From assembly GCF_000003815.2 (NCBI RefSeq), contig NC_049990.1:4527803-4591802 (forward strand): DNA of 64,000 nt. Direction: 5' to 3'. Below are positions 1 through 13,300 of the stretch, piece by piece (the stretch's first letter is position 1; every line of letters starts with the position of its first letter). The stretch comes from Branchiostoma floridae (Eukaryota; Chordata; Leptocardii; Amphioxiformes; Branchiostomatidae). The translations under genes were made by a program, and so were the position numbers. Below the pieces are notes generated by a model, which did not search any database, was not told the DNA's origin, and worked only from the letters and a program-made list of their open reading frames with translations.

Positions 1-3000
1 CCTCCAGCTTAGGCTCTTTTGTCAGCGGGTTATTGCACTGGGGAAATGTGGCAAAACAGCAAGAATGAATTAACATATGGATAACGTATGTGCATTTGAT
101 ATCCAGAAATTGTCTAAAATGTTTACTTCGTTTTATGAAAACTATCTTCCTCTGACGTACCTGCTTGTTAATATAACTTGAAATTTGCAAATGCTTTATG
201 ATTGAGAATCTTGTTTTTATAACAATGTTTGATGCTTTTTTTGCCTCTTCAAGCTTAGATATATAGATGGTAGGAATGAAACTGGGAAAATGTGGCAAAG
301 AAACAATAAGCTACATGTTGATATTACTAGTCGATATGGATCAGCAAACAATTCTAAACTGAATAATAACTGAATGAACAGTTTTGTATCCAAATAACTC
401 TACAGTCATAAAGATCATGGCATAAATATGGGTGCTATAGTATGCATTCATTACATTTCTATCATGGCACTATACAAAATTTAAACTAAAATACTAATAT
501 GCTTTCAAAGATGTTTAAAAAAACACTGTTTTAATATCAAATAAAAAAATTGTGGCTGTGGCCTTTAAAGGATTGTTTTCTTAAATATTTTACATAACAT
601 GGTTAAACTTTATGATATCAATAATGTGGTTGTTTCTCACCAGATCGATAGTTTTGGCGGTTGTTTTTGAAGCATCGTCACACCAGGTCTCACACCACAG
701 CCACTCCTGGGGCAGGGACTTGATGGCCACCTGGTGAATCATGTTGTTGGGGAGGTCCTGGAGAGGAAGCAGAAAACTCACATTAAGAAAAAACAAGAAT
801 TGCAAGAAAATGCAGTGTTTTTCCATCCAGAATCTCTGTAAAGAAGTATCACATAGCAAAACAACTCTCTAAATGAGTCTGCAAGCTCTAAAGGACATTT
901 TCAGCAGCAGTACAGTGGAAAATATAAAATTTTTAGAAATTGAACAATGTTTGCAAGTCAGTAAGCCCCATCATGAAAAAACAACATCCTCTGGCAATTT
1001 CAAAATTTGGCCAAACTCCACAGAAGATTGTTGAAGGTGTGATATCTACTGGCTTACTGTTAATGACATACCTGGACTTATAAAAGCTACTTAACTTTTT
1101 CACTTCTTCCAAATAATTGATTTATATAACCAAGCTTGTATTACCTGATCCAAATTAGAGAGACTGTTTGGATCCTGGCTGAGACCCTGGTACTGCCCGC
1201 GTAGTCGATCCCCCGCTGCAATACGGCGGAACTTCTTCAGGTCCACCACGTACAGAGCACTGATGTGGTACTTCCGCCCACCCAGGTGACTCGCCCAGTA
1301 ACCGGACTTCCAGAACCTGGGGGCAAATAGAGCATGTTTTAGATGTTTCTGCCTGTGTGAAACTACAAGTACTGTATCAGTGTATGTAATGTCCTGAGTT
1401 AGCTAAGATTTGGTACATCATGATATGATTGAAGCAGAAAAAAAGGAACTTTGAAATTCTAAGAAAAAGATTATAACATTCTTTTAGATGTAAATGGTTT
1501 TAGATACAGATATCTTTCCCAACAGTAAAAAGCTGTATCATATCCTAATCAAGTTATGATTAAAACAAAACACTTTCTATTGTTACAACTACAGTCAGAA
1601 CTATCAACAGAATCAACCACAACTTATGCTCGAATGTACATAAATGAAAATTCAAATCACTAACAAATCAATGGTAGGTATTAAAAATGTGTCCATTATG
1701 TTATCATAGTCTATTTGCATCAGGGCTGTCTTATTGTTTGATGATTTTAAACATGGTCATGCTCACTCTTGTATCTGTCAGACACCATCATCAGGGTTAG
1801 AATGGCTGGATCTGATTCTTGCTGCTATTTATAGCTTATGTGGGGGGATAGAAACTGAGTCACGTTTGGGACATCATTCTAAATGCTGCAGCGCCACCTA
1901 CAATGTACATTGGCTTTAAGCAGGGAGAATCAGATTCAGCCATTCTAACCCTGATAATGATGTCTGACAGAAACAGAAATGTTGGAAGAACTTTACTATG
2001 TGTGTATCACAGTAAGTTTGACCCACCTGAATCCGTTCATCTCCTTCCTGCTATCACAGAAGGGCGTGTAACCGTAGGGAGCCCCGCCCAGGTCAAGGTC
2101 TCGCAGCTCCTTAATGTCTGTACGAACAATCTGTATGAAATTGAAAAAAATTTAGAAATGAGTAGGACTGAGGAAGGCACAAGTATTGATTGGTAAAACA
2201 TACATTGAGGGTAAATTTGTTGCAATGCAAAAACATTTTGATAATTTGATCATGTTACCAACCAACTATGGATAAAAGTTTTGTAATGCTACAAGATTGA
2301 AATGAGCCTCCCCCCTCGAAAATATAAAACTGCCCAGAGTTTGGACAATAATAATCTTAACCAAAAAACGCAAGAAGCAAATTGAAAATATCACACCAAA
2401 ATATTGGAAAATACCACCTTGAACAAAGAATTCTGATTATTAGAAGATAAAGCTACGCGTTTCTACCTCTCTGAGTACATGATCATCAAAATTTGGTAAA
2501 GATAGCTTTGGTCACATGTGTATAGAAGCTCAAAAAACCTACATATAAATCTGGCAGCTAAAAGAACCTCACCTGATCTGCGTCCACAAAGATGATTTTC
2601 TTGACGCTGAGTGGGAACAGCACATCGAGGAACAAGATCTTGTAGCCCCAGATGATACGCTGTTTTTCTGTTTGCTGGTGTAGCCAGCGAGGCCACTTGT
2701 ACTGCACTAGCTCGTACTGGAAACCGTACTCCTTAGCCATGTGGGGCAAGAAGTCCTGGAGAATCATTAAAAAATACAGAGGTGTTAGTGTTGGTATGGC
2801 CAGCAAGGCCACTTATACTGCACGAACTCTTTAGCCATGTGGGGCAAGAAGTCCTGAAGAATCATAGAAAATATAGAGAAGTTAATGTTGGTGCAACCCG
2901 TGCGACCACTTAAACAGCACAAGCTAAAACTGGAAACTGTACTCTTTTGCCATGCAGAGTAAGAAGTCCTGGAATATCGTGTAGAAATCAAAGCTACTAT

Positions 3001-6000
3001 TAAACTGAAAAGTTAAACAAGTAAAGACAAAAATATCTGTGAAACCATTCATAATATTCCTTGATGGCTCTTGTTTCTTAACATTTCACACAAAATGGGC
3101 AAACAGATTGAGAAGGGACTACATTATATAATTCAGAAAAGACCCTGTCTTTAGTGCAGAACATATCCAATGACATTTCTTACCCAAAACCTGAAAATTA
3201 TGCTTACCATGACTGCAGGAGAGAGGTAGTTTTTGAGGAACCAGAACTTCACAGGAGTCTTGGTGTGTTTCAGAACACTCAGCATCATAATCCTGGGGAA
3301 ACACAACATCAGTCAACTATCATCCAACATTCAGCACCAAGGAAAGGATCCATGGTTATTTGGTTAAAAGAGAATTTACAAAGTTTCTAAGTAAGAAATG
3401 CCAAAAAGCAGTTACTCAAGAAACTGGATATGAATTTGGAAACGGTCAGACGTTTCAGACAGCCATCCGATGTCTTTCCTCAGTGATACTGAAGAAATCT
3501 TGTTGGAGATAGTTAAAGATTTCTCCAGTGTCACTGACGAAAGACACCAGATGGCTGTCTTAAATGTCATTTCCAAAATCATATCCAGTTGCTTGAGTAG
3601 CTGCTTTTTGGCTTATCTTATACTCTGGATGTCTAACCTTCATCAACGTTTAAGTAAGAAGTAAGTAAGAATCTAAGTAAGAAGTTAACACTGATTGCTT
3701 CACACAGAACTTTGCAGTCAGCAATTATCCAGTATTCAGCACCAAGGACAGGAATCATGGTGATATGTGATATGAGAAATGCCTACTTTGTTTCACTATT
3801 CTATAGAAATCTATTGAGTTTCTAACTGATAGTGTAACTATGTAGTCAGTAATCATCCAGTATTCAGCACCAAGGACAAGAGTTATGGTGTGATGTTGAA
3901 AGAGAATCTAAAGAGTTTCTAAGTAAGAAGTTTAGACGGATGGTTTAACAGAGAATGCAGTCAGCAATCATTCAGTATTCAGCAATAAAGACAGTATCCA
4001 CTGTGAACTGTTACACAAGATGTGCCTACTTTGGTTTTACTATTCCATAGGAATCCATTGAGCTTCTTAGGAAGAAATTACTGATGGTTTCACACAGAAC
4101 TATGCAGTCAGCAATCATCCAGAATTCAGCACTAAGGATAGGAACAATTGTCAGAAGTAGGTTTTTGGCACCAAAAATGTATTGGTGACAGGGTGCCTCC
4201 AATACATCATAATACTGTACAATACTACTGCATACAGCACCAAGGGCTGAGGTGGAAGGGAAAAGGAAAAGTGGTTTTCTCACCTGAGCAGCCTCTCGTA
4301 CAGGTGCCCTGAGGCAACAGAGAAGATGTTGATGACATCCTCCTCATCTGTATCATCTCCTGACTTCTTACCTCCTCCTGTGAAGCTGGAGAAAAGTACA
4401 AAAACATTACAACTTGGTTACAATCTTCCTGTACTTCAATTTTTTTGAGGTCTCATCTTCTCATCATCGAGATAAAGCAAATTCCAGTCTTCATATTTTT
4501 TATTTTAATGATGTAGATGATGATGGTAGCTAACATATTGTTGTGCAAAACATTGTTCAGCTTGGAAAATTATCAATCAATCAATCAATAGATCAATAAT
4601 CTACAGGCATCATCTGATAATGTATGGTGGCAGCAGACATATTTCCAGAATGGATGGATATCTGTCACTAGAATGTTACATTTCCAGCACGGGACCTCCA
4701 ATTGGCTCTAGTGGCCCCTAGTCGACTTATCGTGTTGAAAGTTATGCTGTACAAGGATGTTACTACAGACAGTCTGGCTGTGAGAATAACATAATATTAT
4801 GTGTGGACAGTGTGGTGAACAACTGTTAGGCTATTCATCTTTACAACAGGGGATGACTGTACCTGGATATAGAGTCCCAGATCCCTCCCCCACTCTCCCC
4901 TTCATCTGCCAGCAGGTCCTCCTGAAGCTTGTCTGGCTTCTTGTTTACCTACAGACAGAATAATTCATAGCTAGGGAAATCTCCAGTTTTTAAAAGAGCT
5001 TTAATCCTACTTCACTTATCTTCTAGGGTCACAACAGATGATCTGAAGACTTGTTATCTCCAAGATTCTGTCATTACTTCTTACTATTTCACTTAGTGTC
5101 CATTCTCATATTTTGTCAACTGGCAATCTTCCCCATGTTGACAATGACAATTCATATCATTAGATGTATCAGATACCACAATCTGGGCTAGAATTCTATA
5201 CAGATCTTGTATTGGCATCTTTCCCTCAAACTGATATCCTATGAGTGAAACCATAAGCTTATTTCAAATTAAAGGTACACAACAATGTTGATAGGGTCAA
5301 ACCTGGGTTCAGCAACCGTTAAAGGGACTGTTTGTTGTGTTTGCTGAAGACAGGGTGGAGTTAACTATATAAAGATGCACAAAACCGTTTTATGGAGCTT
5401 TTGACTGGAGGTTCCTGCCTGTGCTAAGTGGCTGCTAAGGTTTTACTGTAATAATACCCAATTAAACATTAAATCTAACCTTGATCTTGATGATCTTGCT
5501 CTTGAAGCTGTCCATGATGACGGTGACGTCCTCTGACCCTGCAGGCGTGTCCGTGCCGTCGTGGTTCGTGATCTGGTAGATCTCCTCGGAGCGCCCCGCC
5601 CGCATGCGCAGCAGCCAGGCACCGGGGTTCGCCTTCAGCTGGAAGTAACCCTGGAGAGAACACAAGAAAGGTCAACATTTTCTTGGGGCTAACTGGACAA
5701 TAAAAGCACTACATATGATCAAATCTTCCTTCAAAAGACTTCCCAGATACCCTATTCCAGATGTTTTATCAACAAAAGCACTTTCTTTTCCCATATAAAG
5801 TTCTCTTCAGGACATTTCTAAAAAAAAAGAACAAAAAGAAATCTGTCCAACTTTTTTCTATGAATATTTCCCAGGCTTTCATTATAGAGGAATCATCCCA
5901 TGACAATGTTTCTCAGACTCTTTTGTTTTTCAGGAAAAATTTCATCATGATTTGTTCCTTTTTTCTCCAGAAATATGTCTACTGCGCTTCTTTTATGTAT

Positions 6001-7297
6001 TACCTACAAGAAAGTCTATATTTTAGACAGAATTTCTGTACTTGAATGTTTATCAAAATGGAAGGAAAGAGTGAAGAACAAATGAAGGGCTGTACCAGGT
6101 TGGCCATGACGATGGTGTCCACCATGACAGGAGTGTTGTGTGTTCCCAGGGTGAACTGGAGACCTCGTGGGGGCTGGCCAGACATTGCATCATAGCAGTG
6201 ACCTGAAATGATATTACAAAATCTGAGTTAACATGATGTGAAAGAGAAGTCAACTCTTGCTCAAAAGCTAGATAAACACAACTTAACTCTGATACTCAGA
6301 AATCTTAAATTTGAGGGACTAGAAACTACAATGCAGCAATGGAAACGGTTCATTGATATTCAAGACTAGACCCTTGGGTTCTTAAATGTAAAAGAAACTA
6401 AAAACCTACCACATTTGTATTACATTACACATCTCAAGAACTACATCGTCACATAAGAAATAAACATGGACAGTCAACATGGCTCAAATGGTAAAAATTT
6501 CATTCTTTATCCTGTAATGACAGAAGTTAAAATGTTGGGCATCTATATAAAAGAATTCTTTTCTACTGACCTTCCAGCAGCAGATACTCCAGTTCATACT
6601 CTGCGTTGATGGTTGTACCAGGCACCACGTCCTCTAACCGGATGTTATCCAGATCATATGGCGTGCGGACTGACTCGATCAGCCAGCTCTCCGGAGGTTT
6701 CATGTTCAACGTGAAGAGTGTGCTGTCTGGCATGTCCACGAACTTGGCACTGGGACCTGGACTGAAACTGGAGGGAAAGTTGTTGTTGGACTAACAGCTT
6801 CTCAATCAGAATGCAACTGAAATGTTGAATACTACAGTTCAGAAATCTCAATTAGCCAGCTCTCCGGAGGTTTCATGTTCAGGGTGAACAGGGTGCTGTC
6901 TGGCATGTCCACAAACTTGGCACTGGGGCCGGGGCTGAAACTGGAGGGAAATGTTTGCAGTGGTTTTATTTTGAAGTTTTTGAAACAGGAACAAAATGTA
7001 ACTGGGAGAGAGAGAGAGAAAGGAAGAGAGAGAGGGGGGGGGGGAAGGGGAGTGAGGAAGAGAGAGAGCAAGAGGAAAAGGGGAGAGAGACAAAGAGAGA
7101 GAGCAAGGGGGAATGGGGGAGAGAGGGAGGAAGAGAAAGCAAGAGGAAAAGAGGGGGAGAGAGACAAAGAGAGAGAGCAAGGGGGAATGGGGAGAGAGGG
7201 AGGAAGAGAGAGCAAGAGGAAAAGAGGGGGAGAGAGAGACAAAGAGAGAGAGCAAGGGGGAAAGAGGGAGAGGGACGGGAGAGAGAGAGCCAGAGCA

Positions 7298-7328
<31 letters not shown>

Positions 7329-10300
7329 AAGGTAAAGTGACAAAAGAGAGTCAGAGCATTCCCTACCTTGTGTTAACCATGAAGCCCACCTCCGGCTCCA
7401 GCACATATCTGTAGAAGCTCTTGAGCGGCATCTCTGACAGTTTGTCCCGAGAGTTCATGAACACCTTCAGGTTGGCATTCACCACTTGTTGGAGTACCTG
7501 GGAGCAACAGTAAGGTAATATGTAGACAGTCCATACAGTATTGTAAGAGTTTATCAGATGTTACTAACATGTTTTCTAGTTGTATCTTAAAATGAAGACC
7601 TAAATTTGTAACCTACTTAATCTAAGAAAGAAAGAAAGAATAAACATCTATCAGCATTGATAATCCAGAGTCAAGTTGCTCAGAAATTTGTTCTTCTCTA
7701 GCAGTAAAACAGTTGTAAAGTGGAAGGAGAAATTGTAAACTGTGTAAAGGCCTCATTGTTAGGACTGAGGTTACATGTGAATATGCATCAGATATGACTG
7801 ACAGGTTGTTCAATGTACATGTACACATAGGTAAACAGTTTTTGCCAAGTTTAGTGTCTTATAGTTTAGTGTCTTGTAGTGTCAATACTACTTTGCTGAT
7901 GCAAGGTACCACCCAACAACTTTGCCCAATGACAGTGACACGTACCATAAGAATAGGAGCCAGTCTCTGAGCGTCCCTTGTTGTTGGGTCCACCACAGCT
8001 ACAATGTCAAACGCTGCCTCGTTGGGATCACCTGGGATCTTCACAGCACTGAAAAAACAAAATGAGAAAATGATATTGAAAATTACATGAAAGAAGGTAT
8101 CAATACATTCAGATTGAAAGAAAAGACAGCAATGAAAAACATAAAGCTGTTAAGTTTAAATGAGCATTTTGCAAGTGTTTTTCTAAAAAATGGTAAGTCT
8201 ACTACTGTGGTCTATGGAAAGGTTATGGGAAAAACAGAGGAGAGGTGCACTCTTCAAGTGATTTCAACACAAGTGAAGGTGGAAATGATCACCAGTAGTG
8301 GACTCAACTCTTATGAACAGACTTGGGAGAAGTGAGCCAGCATACAAAACGTAGATACCAGAGCCACTACTCTTCTAACGCCACCAGAGGAATAAGAAAA
8401 AGGCCAGTCTGCAACTTGATTAATTCTTATAAAATTCACTAAAAGTCTTCTACAATGAATTCCTCCTAAAAATGACATATCCTGTTAAGAATGAAGTGCC
8501 AATCTGCATATTGTGTAGGAAAGAGAGCCCCCTACCTGTGCTGGTCAGAACTGTAGCTGACCTCCCTTCTGGAGTCTGACCTCTGGTTGGCGATGAGCAG
8601 GCCTGAGGCCTTCATGACAAGGTCATTCAGACTGGGGAGGGCACGGAACAAAAAAATTTAAATACTGGTATTTTCAAGACAATTCAACCTCTACACATGG
8701 GTAAAATACATGAGCTGACTGCCAGTCATTTAGAGTGACTCCAAAGTCATGTCAGACTTTTGATATCAGAATTAAGTTGTAACTTACCCATCATTCTTCA
8801 GGTTAAGCTCCATGTCTTTAATCTGCAAAAAAAATACAAAAAATTTTTTTTATCTCCTTCTGAATCTTATCAAAGTACCATAAGGCTACAGAGAGTGAAT
8901 ATAGTCAGAGTCAAGTTTTTCTTCCGTAATTCTGTTGTCATCCCAAACTTTTACTAACATTTCACTTAAAAAAGGTTAGAGAAACAAATGCCTTAGAGAA
9001 ACAACTGTCTTAAGGACAATTTGTTCAAAGAATTACCAGCAGTTACCTTCTGAGCAACATTGTCAGCTGCCAGGCTCTTGACAAACTTCTCCAACAGGCC
9101 AAAGTCATCGGGGTCAAAGGTCTCTGAGGGGTCCAAGGGACCAACAATCTATAAGACATAACAAACAGGGACTCCATGGGTCAATTTTACAAACTTTGAG
9201 GTGAAAGAGACATATTTTTCTCAATTTTCTTTTAGGTATTACCACTTCCTTTCAAAAGAGATGCTGAAGAAAGTTCTGGCATGCATATACATGTCGCAGC
9301 TTTTTAGCAGCTAGATTTTGAGCAAAATAACAGAAACTTTCACAATAACAAGCTAACAGGTGCTAATCTGAAGGACACTACACATTAATGCCATTGACCT
9401 TTACATCGAAACCTATTTTAAAGCACTGCTAATGTAGAATTCTTAAAAAAAAAAAATTCCACTCACCATCCCATTGGCCACTATGGCCCTCTGTCCTGGC
9501 CTCACTTTTAATGTGTTCTTCACAAAAGTCCAGTGGGAGGTCAGCAGGCTTGTCTGTTTCTTCTGGTCCTTCTTCAAGGCTGCTTCAAACTTAGCTGTGT
9601 CCATACCCTGTGGTGGAAGACAGGCATTCTTTACATAAACCAAAAGTTATTTATATCAGACTTAAGCCATACTCACTTTTCTTGCATTTTGCTGTGGTTT
9701 TAGACTTTTAGTAAATCACACTCATTTGTTTGTTTGTTTGTTTGTTTGTTTCACTCGCAAAGACTCACAACAAATGGTACCTCGATAACATGATAGCAAA
9801 GTTGTCAGCTTTGTCAAGATGATGGAGATAACCTACATTTGTAAATTACCAGATTTTCCAAACCAGTTGATTGATAGCTATCATTTGGATTAGCCTGAAC
9901 TAATAGTACTCCCAAGCCGTCCATTTTTTATGTATTTTTAGACGTTTTTGTGGGGTTTTCTATTTTGTATTGTTCTCTTCTTAAGCACCAGCCAAACTGG
10001 AAGGCATTAAGAAAACAGTACAAAATAGACAGCCTTTTAAAAACACCTAAAAACACAGAAGGAAACAGCTGAATCTCTGCTTGGAGGATAAACTAATAGG
10101 AAATCAGAACTACAACTCCATCAACATAACGTTTTTGAAAATAAAATCACATGGTACACAAAATGGCAAATCTACCACCATTAAATGTTTTCAAAATTTT
10201 CCAAACTTACTGTATGTAAAGTAACAAAAGAATACCTACATTGACGTAGAGGTCTGCCAGCTTCCCCCCCTGCACCAATGGTACATTCTCCTCCTTGGCC

Positions 10301-13300
10301 AGTTTGGTGATGAAGTTTTTCGCCAAGGTCATGGTCTGCGTGTCCAGCGCCGCCTGCACGGCGCAGGCGAAGGTTTGAGAACCGTCCTCGGGAGCACTGC
10401 TCGGGTTGTGGAGCACTCCAATTCTTACAGTGTTACTGGATTTCTGCAAAACAATATGAATCATTTTAACCTCTGTCAATAATGAACTGCAACTTTTGAA
10501 TTTATTGAAAGTATGGCTTGAAAGACAAAGATACCAATAAGTCAATAGAGAATGAAGAAAGGATTAAATCTATTTTGAACTGAGTAATGGATGAATGTTG
10601 AAATTCCTGCAAATAGGAGGAAATATATTTTCCCTTGTATAATTATAGACTAAGTTCACCTTTATCCACAGGGTAACGTATGTCCATTGTTTTAAAAAAT
10701 TAGGTATTTAGGAATATCAAGTCAACGGACGGTAGTTTCATACACTCAGCAAATATTGAAAATATGGCAGTTTGACATTGAAAATATTGCAGTTTGAAAC
10801 TATCGTCCTTCGATGTACAAGAAGTGTATTATCCCTAAATACCCTGCTTTTAAAACCAGTGGACATAGGTCACCCCAAAGATAAAGGTGAACTAGCGTTA
10901 TCTTACTGAGAGAAAATCTAAAAGCATTCAATTTATAGTTTGTGGATAAGTTTATTTTACCATGTGTTTGATGGCATCATAGAGCAGCTGCCTTCCCTCT
11001 GTACTCTCCATGTCACACACTACCCACATGGTCACGGGGCGGGTCACAGACTCATCTGAAACAGAAGGGTGGCAACTTAGTGTCCTAAATATGCAACTGA
11101 ACCAAATGTACCACGAGCATTCCTGCACTGTAGTATAGGATGAGTGTAATGCTCATCTGCAACACCGTGGCATCATGTTTCGTGTCCCAAGTATGCAAAT
11201 AACCCCAAAACACCATCATGTTAGTGTCCCAAATATGCAAATGTCCCTTTAAACACCATTATGGCTTACTGGTATCTGCAAGAGAGGGGAACCATTTTTG
11301 TCATAGAGCAGCAGTTAACAACCTTGCCTCCAGCCAAAAGACCAGAGTAGAACTTGTTACCATCGAAAAGAGTTGAGACCTCTTCATTGGTAAGAACAAA
11401 ACTAGTAAGTAGCTGTTTAACCGTTTGAGCCGTTTTAGATAGCCAGCTGTCATCATCCCCCTGTGAAGCTGGTGTGTTACACCAAAGGGTAGTCAGACTT
11501 GTTTGTTAATACAGCAGTTTGTAAGTACAGCAAAGGTATCGCACAAGTGGAAAACAACTAATGCAAAATTCTTAGTACAAAACATCAAATTTCCAGTCGC
11601 AGGGCTTGAAATATCAATCTGTATTACTAAGCATTGCAATTTGCAGAAAAGCTTTGGAAGTTGCATAAGCTTACAATTTTGCAGTTGAAAAAGATTCAGG
11701 TTTGGAAGCAAGAATCACTCAAATATCAAATCAAGGATTTCAAGCCCTGCACTACAAAGAAACTTGTTTTCCAGTTTACAAGTCAGTAGTATGTATAAAG
11801 ACCTGCTTTGCCTACCTTTCTTAGTCAGGTACTTCATGTTGTTTGCCAGGGTGGCTGCCATCTGGTTAGAGCTGAGTCTGGAGAAGGCAGCGGAGTCTGC
11901 AAGGGGAGATTTACCTGGAAACAGTGGCATGGATTAGTAAAATCACTCAAGTGCTTTCTCTTCAGGAATGGTCAATGATGTATCATGTATTTGGTACTTT
12001 ACAAAAAGTCTTCACCTGTGTCTACGAGGACCAAGAGTCTTTAATTTCATGTAAATCAAAGATGTACAACTAGGAGTTCACATGATCTGTATTGTTTGTA
12101 TCTCTTCTCACCTTACAGTCAATCATCTAACGTATATATAGTGACATCAGTTATCAAAGAATGTATGCGATCAAAGGATATTTACCTCCATGAAATGTCA
12201 TGGAAGTTATATTTTACCCCGCGTTTGTCTGTGTGTCTGTGTGTCTGTGTGTAAACAAGATAACTCAAGAACGGCTGGGTGGATTGGTTTGATACTTGGT
12301 GTGTTGGTAGGGTGTGATGAAAGCTGAAAATGATTAGATTTTGGGCCCCCTAGCGGCTCCCCTTGGTACTGCAGCGCAACTTCCGGTTTTGCTATCTTGG
12401 TGTTCTGAACATGCTATGGTCACGATTTTTGAGTATTAGATAGTTCTTGTGCTCAGGAAAAAGTGACATAAGTTTGGGCCCCCTAGCGTCTAGTTTTGGG
12501 ATAGCAGGGGCATTTTTGTCAAAAACTTCTGACGAGGATAACTCAAGAAGGGAACAACGGAATTTCATGATTTTTGGTATGTAGGTACCTTGGACAATGT
12601 TGTACAAGATGAAATACTAATTATGCAAAATAGGAGCAAATTTGCATAATTAATGACAACATTCAATCATAGCAGTTTTTTCTATGTATCTCTTGTCTTG
12701 GACGTGATATGGTCTTGAAGTTTGGGTGGTAGATAGCTTTAAGTGTCATGACAACGTGGAGCAAATTTCAGCCCCCTAACATATAATTTAGGAACTGCAG
12801 GGGCGTTTTTGTCAAAACATTCCAAAGAGGATAACTGCAGAAAGGATTGACGGATTGGCATCATATTAGGCATGCGGGTACCTTAGGCAAAGATGTTCAT
12901 AATGATATACATGTTATGCAAATGAGGACTTAATTTGCATAATTAATGAGGAAATTGTATAATTCCATTGTTTTCAATAACTGGACTTCAATAAATGTAA
13001 CACATGTTAATTATGATAGGTGGAATATAAGCAGATACTAAATATAGTAATGATGAACTTATTTGCATAATTTATGTAAAAATTGCAAAACCGCTTTATG
13101 ATTAATAATGGGAATTTTATAATTGTGACATGTGTACGTTTGTCAATGATGAACAACACTATGCATAAATTATGTTAATGTCTTAGTCATTTGCATGAAA
13201 TTTACAAAAGCTCGAAATTTTCATGGAGGTATGAGGTCGCTGAACTCTAGTTTTGTGTTTTTCTATAAGTTGAGTAAGGATCAAATCTTGCTTAGTGTAT

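Noticed and set aside
6832-7414. Long Ser/Leu- or Glu/Arg-rich open frames on both strands
   Set aside because: Low-complexity translation of the GA microsatellite. Only exon 29 (from 7367) and the exon 30 shadow at the edges are meaningful.
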